Source: Acidaminococcus fermentans_A
GTDB lineage: Bacteria > Bacillota > Negativicutes > Acidaminococcales > Acidaminococcaceae
DNA: 64,000 nucleotides
NCBI RefSeq assembly: GCF_052216985.1
Contig: NZ_JBQOUY010000012.1
Location: 15,522-79,521 of the forward strand
Direction: 5' to 3'
A model generated the notes under the pieces. That model had not been told where the DNA came from, searched no databases, and saw nothing but the letters and a program-made list of their open reading frames with translations. Positions 59,225 through 64,000 of the stretch are shown here, piece after piece (the stretch's first letter is position 1; the number at the start of each line of letters is the position of its first letter). Position numbers and translations under genes: made by a program.

Positions 59225-59249
59225 GAAAGCGGTCGAAATTGGCTATAAT
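59221..59249 (+). promoter_or_regulatory. cupin gene promoter
   Basis: TTGAGA (59221-59226, overlapping the upstream stop codon), a 17-nt spacer and TATAAT (59244-59249). Confidence 0.75.
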
Positions 59250-59280
59250 ACAGCCAAGAACAGCAAAGGAGGAGTTACCC

Positions 59281-59634
59281 ATGGCAGTATTTACGACAAA
59301 ACAGAAACAGGTGGTCAACAATCCAGGGACGGGGACCATTGAAAAAGAAATCTTGGTAGATCCGTCCGTCTTCCAGGGCACCAATGACCTGTTTGCCCAG
59401 ATCACCCTGCATCCGGGCTGCGCCGTCCCGGTCCACCAGCACCTGGGGAACAACGAGACCTATTATCTGCTGAAAGGCGAAGGGGAATATACCGATGAGG
59501 ACAAGAAACTCACAGTGAAGGCGGGGGATGTGACGTTCTGTGCCGACGGAGGCACCCACGGTCTGCTGAACACGGGGAAAGAAGATCTGGTATTCATCGC
59601 TTTGATCAACAATACTCCGGGATATAAGAGATAA
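59281..59634 (+). CDS. cupin domain protein
   Basis: 117 residues, one small beta-barrel cupin. PVHQHLGNNETYYLLKGEGEYT gives the HxH...E motif 1 metal site, and GDVTFCADGGTHGLLN gives motif 2 with its His. Such proteins bind a divalent metal and act as sugar isomerases, dioxygenases or sensors; no specific role can be assigned. It has a strong own promoter and AAAGGAGGAG upstream of the ATG. Confidence 0.88.
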   Translation: MAVFTTKQKQVVNNPGTGTIEKEILVDPSVFQGTNDLFAQITLHPGCAVPVHQHLGNNETYYLLKGEGEYTDEDKKLTVKAGDVTFCADGGTHGLLNTGKEDLVFIALINNTPGYKR

Positions 59635-59755
59635 AGGATGTCAACGGTCAGCTGACAAGCTAAAAGCGTCTGAGCCAGTATCATACAATGAAAGGCAGCC
59701 ACAGCCTGGCTGCCTTCCCTCGTCTAGTGACCAGAGACAAGTGACCAGTGACAAA

Positions 59756-59806
59756 AAATAGGGCTGTGAAAAAATGAGGATTCATTTATTCACAGCCCTA
59801 TTTTTA
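59756..59806 (+). terminator. cupin gene terminator, GTGAAAA type
   Basis: TAGGGCTGTGAA(A)AAATGA pairs with its near-complement around a short loop, followed by TTTTTATTTG. Confidence 0.75.
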
Positions 59807-60019
59807 TTTGTAAAAACTTTGTGAACTTCTACATAAAAGGAGCATTTACTCTGGCTGAATTGAACGCAAATTCGAGAAAATTTCTCTGCTTTACTACAGT
59901 ACCAATGTCTGGGAGGCAAGGAAATTTGCCCTTATCTACGCTAAAAGAAACACGTGGAACTGTGTAAAGAAAGAAGCGCATAAAATGAGGGCGAAAACCG
60001 AAAAAAACCGTAAAAAAAT

Positions 60020-60048
60020 ATTGACATCAGCTGTCAGGAATGTTACAA
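60020..60048 (+). promoter_or_regulatory. str operon promoter
   Basis: TTGACA (60020-60025), a 17-nt spacer and TACAAT (60043-60048). TGACA and TGTCA (60021-60035) form a short dyad over the -35. Confidence 0.75.
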
Positions 60049-60093
60049 TACCACAGTGTCACAGAGGGGTAGTATGTCTTTTGGAGGTGTCAA

Positions 60094-60348
60094 ATGTTTC
60101 TCGCAGACGTAAAAAACGGTTCGCCGGTTGTTGTCGGAGTGAAACAGTCCCAAAAGGCCATTGCCAGGGATCAGGCCGCAGGGGTCCTGATCGCTCAGGA
60201 TGCAGATGCACATGTTACGGGTCCAGTAAGAGACCTGTGTGAAGCCAAAGGCATCACCGTGGAGACGGTGCCTACCATGCAGGAGCTTGGCAAGGCCTGC
60301 GGTATCCATGTGGGAGCATCCGTCGCTGCTGTGCTCAAAACCCGGTAG
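60094..60348 (+). CDS. L7Ae/L30e family ribosomal-type protein (YbxF-like)
   Basis: 84 residues, an L7Ae-like K-turn RNA-binding fold (VGVKQSQKAIARDQAAGVLIAQDADAHVT). In Bacilli a similar protein (YbxF) is encoded just before rpsL. Here it opens the str operon, but rpoBC, its usual upstream neighbour, is not present in the window. GGAGGTG precedes the ATG. A hairpin (ATCTGC/GCAGAT, 60350-60369) follows its stop codon before rpsL. Confidence 0.88.
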   Translation: MFLADVKNGSPVVVGVKQSQKAIARDQAAGVLIAQDADAHVTGPVRDLCEAKGITVETVPTMQELGKACGIHVGASVAAVLKTR

Positions 60349-60349
60349 A

Positions 60350-60369
60350 ATCTGCTGGAAACGGCAGAT
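60350..60369 (+). promoter_or_regulatory. small hairpin between L7Ae-like gene and rpsL
   Basis: ATCTGC and GCAGAT with an 8-nt loop, no T run. It could be a site for translational control of the str genes. Confidence 0.35.
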
Positions 60370-60413
60370 CTTCATAATCATTAAATCTTATTCTCGAGAA
60401 AGGAGGTGCCGGA

Positions 60414-60797
60414 ATGCCTACAATCAACCAATTGGTTCGTAAAGGTAGACAAGTCATTACTCAAAAATCCACGGCGCCAGCATTGAAAAATTCACCGCAA
60501 AAACGCGGTGTCTGCACGAGAGTGTACACCACCACTCCGAAGAAACCTAACTCTGCTCTGCGGAAGGTTGCTCGTGTCCGTCTGACCAATGGTATTGAAG
60601 TCACTGCTTACATTCCTGGTATTGGCCATAACCTGCAGGAACACAGCGTTGTCCTGATCAGAGGCGGAAGAGTCAAGGACCTTCCTGGTGTTCGTTATCA
60701 CATCATTCGCGGCGCATTGGATACCGCCGGTGTTGCTGATCGCAACCAAGGCCGTTCCAAATATGGCGCTAAGCGCCCCAAAGCAGCTAAGAAATAA
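60414..60797 (+). CDS. rpsL: 30S ribosomal protein S12
   Basis: 127 residues, unmistakable S12 (PTINQLVRKGRQ, TTPKKPNSALRKVARVRLTNG, IPGIGHNLQEHS, RGGRVKDLPGVRYH). The lysines of the two streptomycin-sensitive motifs (PKKPNSA and RVKDLPG) are wild type. It sits at the decoding centre of the ribosome. AAGGAGGTG precedes the ATG. Confidence 0.99.
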   Translation: MPTINQLVRKGRQVITQKSTAPALKNSPQKRGVCTRVYTTTPKKPNSALRKVARVRLTNGIEVTAYIPGIGHNLQEHSVVLIRGGRVKDLPGVRYHIIRGALDTAGVADRNQGRSKYGAKRPKAAKK

Positions 60798-60843
60798 TCA
60801 GCTGCCGCTGTAGAATGAGACAATAACGAAGGAGGAAATACAG

Positions 60844-61314
60844 ATGCCGAGAAAAGGTCCTGTAACCAAAAGAGACGTATTACCGGATCCAGTATATGGT
60901 TCCAAACTGTTAACCAGATTCATCAACAAGATTATGCTCGACGGCAAAAAAGGTGTTGCTGAGCGTATCGTATATGACGCATTCGATCTGATCCATTCCA
61001 AGACCGGAAAGGATCCCATGGAAGTATTCGATGCTGCCATGAAGAACGTAATGCCTGTCCTGGAAGTCAAAGCTCGTCGGGTAGGCGGTGCCAACTACCA
61101 GGTCCCTGTGGAAGTCAGAGCTGACCGGAAAACCACCCTGGGGATCCGGTGGCTGGTCAACTATTCCCGCCTGCGCGGTGAAAAGACCATGTGCGAACGG
61201 GTTGCCGGCGAACTGATGGATGCCGCCAACAATACCGGTGCTTCCGTGAAGAAGCGGGAAGACACGCACAAGATGGCTGAAGCAAACAGAGCTTTTGCTC
61301 ACTATCGTTGGTAA
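60844..61314 (+). CDS. rpsG: 30S ribosomal protein S7
   Basis: 156 residues, standard S7 (PRKGPVTKRDVLPDP, GKKGVAERIVYDAF, VEVRADRKTTLGIRWLV). It nucleates assembly of the 30S head and often autoregulates the str operon. Spaced 46 bp after rpsL. Confidence 0.99.
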   Translation: MPRKGPVTKRDVLPDPVYGSKLLTRFINKIMLDGKKGVAERIVYDAFDLIHSKTGKDPMEVFDAAMKNVMPVLEVKARRVGGANYQVPVEVRADRKTTLGIRWLVNYSRLRGEKTMCERVAGELMDAANNTGASVKKREDTHKMAEANRAFAHYRW

Positions 61315-61337
61315 GATTCCTTAAGGAGGAGTAATTC

Positions 61338-63425
61338 GTGGGTAGAGAGTTTCCCTTAGATAAAATCAGAAACATCGGCATCATGGCTCACATCGATGCC
61401 GGTAAAACTACGACCACGGAACGGATCCTGTTCTACACCGGTAAGACTCACAAGATCGGTGAAGTCCATGATGGGGCTGCTACCATGGACTGGATGGTCC
61501 AGGAACAAGAACGTGGTATTACGATTACTTCCGCTGCTACGACCTGCCATTGGAAAGGCCATTCCATTAACATCATCGACACCCCGGGGCACGTCGACTT
61601 CACCGTTGAAGTTGAACGCTCACTGCGTGTCCTGGATGGCTCTGTGGCTGTATTCAGCGCCAAAGGCGGTGTTGAACCCCAGTCCGAAACCGTATGGCGT
61701 CAGGCGGAAGAATACAATGTCCCCCGTATCGCTTATGTCAATAAGATGGATACCACTGGGGCTGACTTCTTCAATGTAATCCAGATGATGAAAGATCGTC
61801 TGGGGGCCAATGCAGTGGCCATCCAGATCCCGATGGGTGCAGAAGACAGCTTCGTAGGGCTGATCGACCTGGTGAAGATGCAGGCCGTCATTTACGGGGA
61901 TAAGCTGGGCAAGGATGAAGAATTCGAACCGATCCCTGAAGAATACGTAGAACAAGCCCAGGAATACCGTCAGATCCTGTTGGAAGCTGTCGCTGAAAGC
62001 GATGACGACCTGATGGAGAAATACCTGGAAGGGGAAGACCTGACGGAAGAAGAAATCAAAGGCGCCATCCGCAAGATGACCTGCCAATGCAAACTCTTCC
62101 CTGTCACCTGCGGTTCTTCCTACAAGAACAAAGGCGTACAGCCGCTGTTGGATGCTATCATCGATTACATGCCGTCTCCTGTAGACGTACCTGCTATCAA
62201 AGGGACCAACCCGGAAACCGGGGAAGAAGAAGAACGGCCTTCTGATGACAATGCTCCGTTTGCGGCCTTAGCCTTCAAGATCGCTACGGACCCCTATGTA
62301 GGCCGTCTGGCGTTCTTCAGAGTATACTCCGGTACCCTGACTGCTGGTTCTTATGTGTACAACGCAAACAAGGATAAGAAGGAACGTATCGGCCGTATCC
62401 TGCGGATGCACTCCAACCACAGAATGGAAATCACGGAAGTGTACGCTGGGGATATCGCTGCTGCTGTGGGTCTGAAAGATACCGGCACGGGCGACACTCT
62501 GTGCGATGAAAAAGCACCGATCATCCTGGAATCCATGGTATTCCCGGAACCGGTTATTTCCGTAGCTATCGAACCCAAAACCAAAGCTGACCAGGAAAAG
62601 ATGGGCATTGCCTTAGGCAAGCTGGCTGAAGAAGATCCTACCTTCCGTGTCCGCACGGATCCGGAATCTTCCCAGACCATCATTTCCGGGATGGGCGAAC
62701 TTCACCTGGACATCATCGTTGACCGGCTGAAGAGAGAATTCCATGTAGACTGCACTGTGGGCAACCCGCAGGTAGCTTACAGAGAAACCATCCGCAAGGA
62801 AGTGGAAAGCCAGGGTAAATTCGTACGGCAGTCCGGTGGTAAAGGGCAGTACGGCGATTGCTGGCTGAAGCTGACTCCGCTGCAGCCGGGCGAAGGCTTT
62901 AAGTTCGAAAATAAGATCGTCGGCGGTGCCATTCCGAAAGAATACATCGCTCCTGTGGAAGCCGGTGTCAAGGAAGCTATGGAAAACGGCGTCATTGCCG
63001 GATATCCCATGGTAGATATCGCTGTTACCGTGTTCGACGGTTCTTATCACGAAGTCGACTCCTCTGAAATGGCATTTAAGATTGCCGGCTCCATGGGCTT
63101 CAAGAACGGTGCGCTGAAAGCTAACCCTGTTCTCCTGGAACCGTACATGAAAGTGGAAGTCACCATCCCCGAAGAGTACATGGGCGACGTCATCGGCGAC
63201 CTGAACTCCCGTCGGGGCCGCATTGAAGGCATGGAAGCAAGAAGCGGTGCGCAAGTCATCACGGCTTATGTTCCTCTGTCTGAAATGTTCGGGTATGCAA
63301 CGGACCTGCGTTCCAAGACCCAGGGCCGCGGCAACTACTCCATGGAAGTAGACCATTACGAAGAAGTTCCTAAAAATATCGCGGAAGCGATCGTTGCTAA
63401 AAATAAAGGAACTGCACAGGATTGA
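61338..63425 (+). CDS. fusA: elongation factor G
   Basis: 695 residues with a GTG start (AAGGAGGA upstream). GTPase motifs: AHIDAGKTT, DTPGHVDF, NKMD. Domains II to V follow as usual. It drives ribosomal translocation. Third translation gene of the str operon. Confidence 0.99.
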   Translation: MGREFPLDKIRNIGIMAHIDAGKTTTTERILFYTGKTHKIGEVHDGAATMDWMVQEQERGITITSAATTCHWKGHSINIIDTPGHVDFTVEVERSLRVLDGSVAVFSAKGGVEPQSETVWRQAEEYNVPRIAYVNKMDTTGADFFNVIQMMKDRLGANAVAIQIPMGAEDSFVGLIDLVKMQAVIYGDKLGKDEEFEPIPEEYVEQAQEYRQILLEAVAESDDDLMEKYLEGEDLTEEEIKGAIRKMTCQCKLFPVTCGSSYKNKGVQPLLDAIIDYMPSPVDVPAIKGTNPETGEEEERPSDDNAPFAALAFKIATDPYVGRLAFFRVYSGTLTAGSYVYNANKDKKERIGRILRMHSNHRMEITEVYAGDIAAAVGLKDTGTGDTLCDEKAPIILESMVFPEPVISVAIEPKTKADQEKMGIALGKLAEEDPTFRVRTDPESSQTIISGMGELHLDIIVDRLKREFHVDCTVGNPQVAYRETIRKEVESQGKFVRQSGGKGQYGDCWLKLTPLQPGEGFKFENKIVGGAIPKEYIAPVEAGVKEAMENGVIAGYPMVDIAVTVFDGSYHEVDSSEMAFKIAGSMGFKNGALKANPVLLEPYMKVEVTIPEEYMGDVIGDLNSRRGRIEGMEARSGAQVITAYVPLSEMFGYATDLRSKTQGRGNYSMEVDHYEEVPKNIAEAIVAKNKGTAQD

Positions 63426-63453
63426 GTCCTGTGATCATTAGGAGGATACAACA

Positions 63454-64000
63454 ATGGCTAAAGAGAAATTTGAAAGAACAAAACCCCATGTGAACATTGG
63501 TACCATTGGTCACGTCGATCACGGCAAGACTACCCTGACCGCCGCCATCACCAAGGTCCTGTCCGAAACTCCGGGCTGCAAAGCCACTTTCGAAGCTTAT
63601 GCCGATATCGATAAGGCTCCGGAAGAAAGAGAACGTGGGATTACCATCAATACCGCCCACGTGGAATACGAAACCGAAACCAGACACTATGCACACGTCG
63701 ATTGCCCGGGGCACGCTGACTATGTAAAGAACATGATCACCGGTGCTGCTCAGATGGACGGTGCCATCCTGGTTGTTTCCGCTGCTGACGGTCCTATGCC
63801 TCAGACCCGTGAACACATCCTGCTGGCCCGCCAGGTCGGTGTGCCTGCCATCGTAGTGTTCCTGAACAAATCCGACCAAGTGGACGATCCTGAACTGATC
63901 GAACTGGTTGAAATGGAAGTCCGTGAACTGCTGAGCCAGTACGGCTATCCTGGAGACGATATTCCCATCGTCGTAGGCTCTGCTCTGAAAGCCCTGGAAG
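63454..64000 (+). CDS. tuf: elongation factor Tu (3' truncated by window)
   Basis: The ATG at 63454 (AGGAGGA upstream) opens a frame that runs off the window end; 182 codons are visible. G-domain motifs are clear: GHVDHGKTT, DCPGHADYVKNM, NKSDQVDD and GSALKALE. It delivers aminoacyl-tRNA to the ribosome. No open-frame interruption is seen. Confidence 0.98.
   Translation, partial: MAKEKFERTKPHVNIGTIGHVDHGKTTLTAAITKVLSETPGCKATFEAYADIDKAPEERERGITINTAHVEYETETRHYAHVDCPGHADYVKNMITGAAQMDGAILVVSAADGPMPQTREHILLARQVGVPAIVVFLNKSDQVDDPELIELVEMEVRELLSQYGYPGDDIPIVVGSALKALE

Larger units (their letters stand above)
59635..60093. other. long intergenic region between cupin gene and str operon, containing repeat element E7
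   Basis: Holds a GC hairpin (GGCAGCC/GGCTGCC, 59694-59714), four heptads (59726-59753, including AGTGACC and AGAGACA), a GTGAAAA-type terminator (59756-59806), a 180-bp AT-rich stretch with the palindrome GAGAAA-A-TTTCTC (59874-59886), and the str operon promoter. The heptads are almost identical to the right array of E2. A 48-codon frame at 59821-59967 lacks a ribosome binding site and is not called. Confidence 0.6.

Noticed and set aside
24373..59753. Heptad arrays as CRISPR
   Set aside because: Units are 7 bp and contiguous with no spacers, and no cas gene is present.
59821..59967. 48-codon frame starting at GTG upstream of the str operon
   Set aside because: No ribosome binding site, no recognisable product, and it lies in an AT-rich gap behind a terminator.
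59985..60242. 85-codon frame overlapping the L7Ae-like gene
   Set aside because: It runs through the str promoter and the 5' part of a conserved gene in another frame.

Overview
The window looks like chromosome of a diderm Firmicute of class Negativicutes, most probably an Acidaminococcus-like anaerobe (inference). It combines Firmicute-style strong AGGAGG ribosome binding sites with outer-membrane proteins (a YadA-type anchor carrying an SLH domain, a small beta-barrel protein). It also has a HgdC-type acyl-CoA dehydratase activase, a complete Na+-type V-ATPase operon and a moderately high GC content. No phage, insertion sequence or CRISPR array is visible. 

Layout. 1-9.1 kb: 3' end of a trimeric autotransporter, a MetE-like methyltransferase, a 1428-residue activase-like protein, a secreted Ntn hydrolase and a MOP-family flippase. 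9.1-15.6 kb: an M23 peptidase, then a PadR regulator divergent from an alpha/beta hydrolase plus LigB-type dioxygenase operon (with two clear PadR operators), an aldehyde dehydrogenase and an M29 aminopeptidase. 15.8-24.3 kb: the V-ATPase operon in the order F-I-K-E-C-G-A-B-D, as in Enterococcus hirae ntp, with an apparently complete Na+ site in the K subunit. 24.6-29.9 kb: a MocR-type regulator that lacks the PLP lysine, then exported proteins, a nitroreductase, a thioredoxin-reductase-like flavoprotein without NADPH motifs, a cyclophilin and a GIY-YIG protein. 

30-39.4 kb: cold-shock protein, SDR, BrnQ carrier, outer-membrane protein, a decayed LuxR regulator, tRNA-Arg(CCT), aspartase, LrgAB, and an M20 peptidase with a YfcC transporter (amino-acid and peptide metabolism). 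39.5-46.8 kb: Fur/PerR regulator, CYTH protein, ClpB, an OhrR-like regulator divergent from a rubrerythrin, and a LysR regulator. 47-59.6 kb: alcohol dehydrogenase, Cys-nucleophile hydrolase, MFS exporter, exported and unknown proteins, sugar-phosphate genes (phosphomannomutase, GalE), ABC-F ATPase, uracil-DNA glycosylase, split ThrE exporter and cupin. 60-64 kb: the str operon (L7Ae-like, rpsL, rpsG, fusA, tuf), running off the window. 

The most unusual signal is intergenic. At least six gaps carry a composite repeat made of stereotyped terminator hairpins, short GC-rich hairpins and arrays with an exact 7-bp period. The heptamer sequence differs from locus to locus, but at three loci the left and right arrays are clearly reverse-complementary to each other (a fourth more weakly). 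Three of these elements share an AT-rich palindromic core. I do not recognise this family, and it is the best candidate here for something undescribed.
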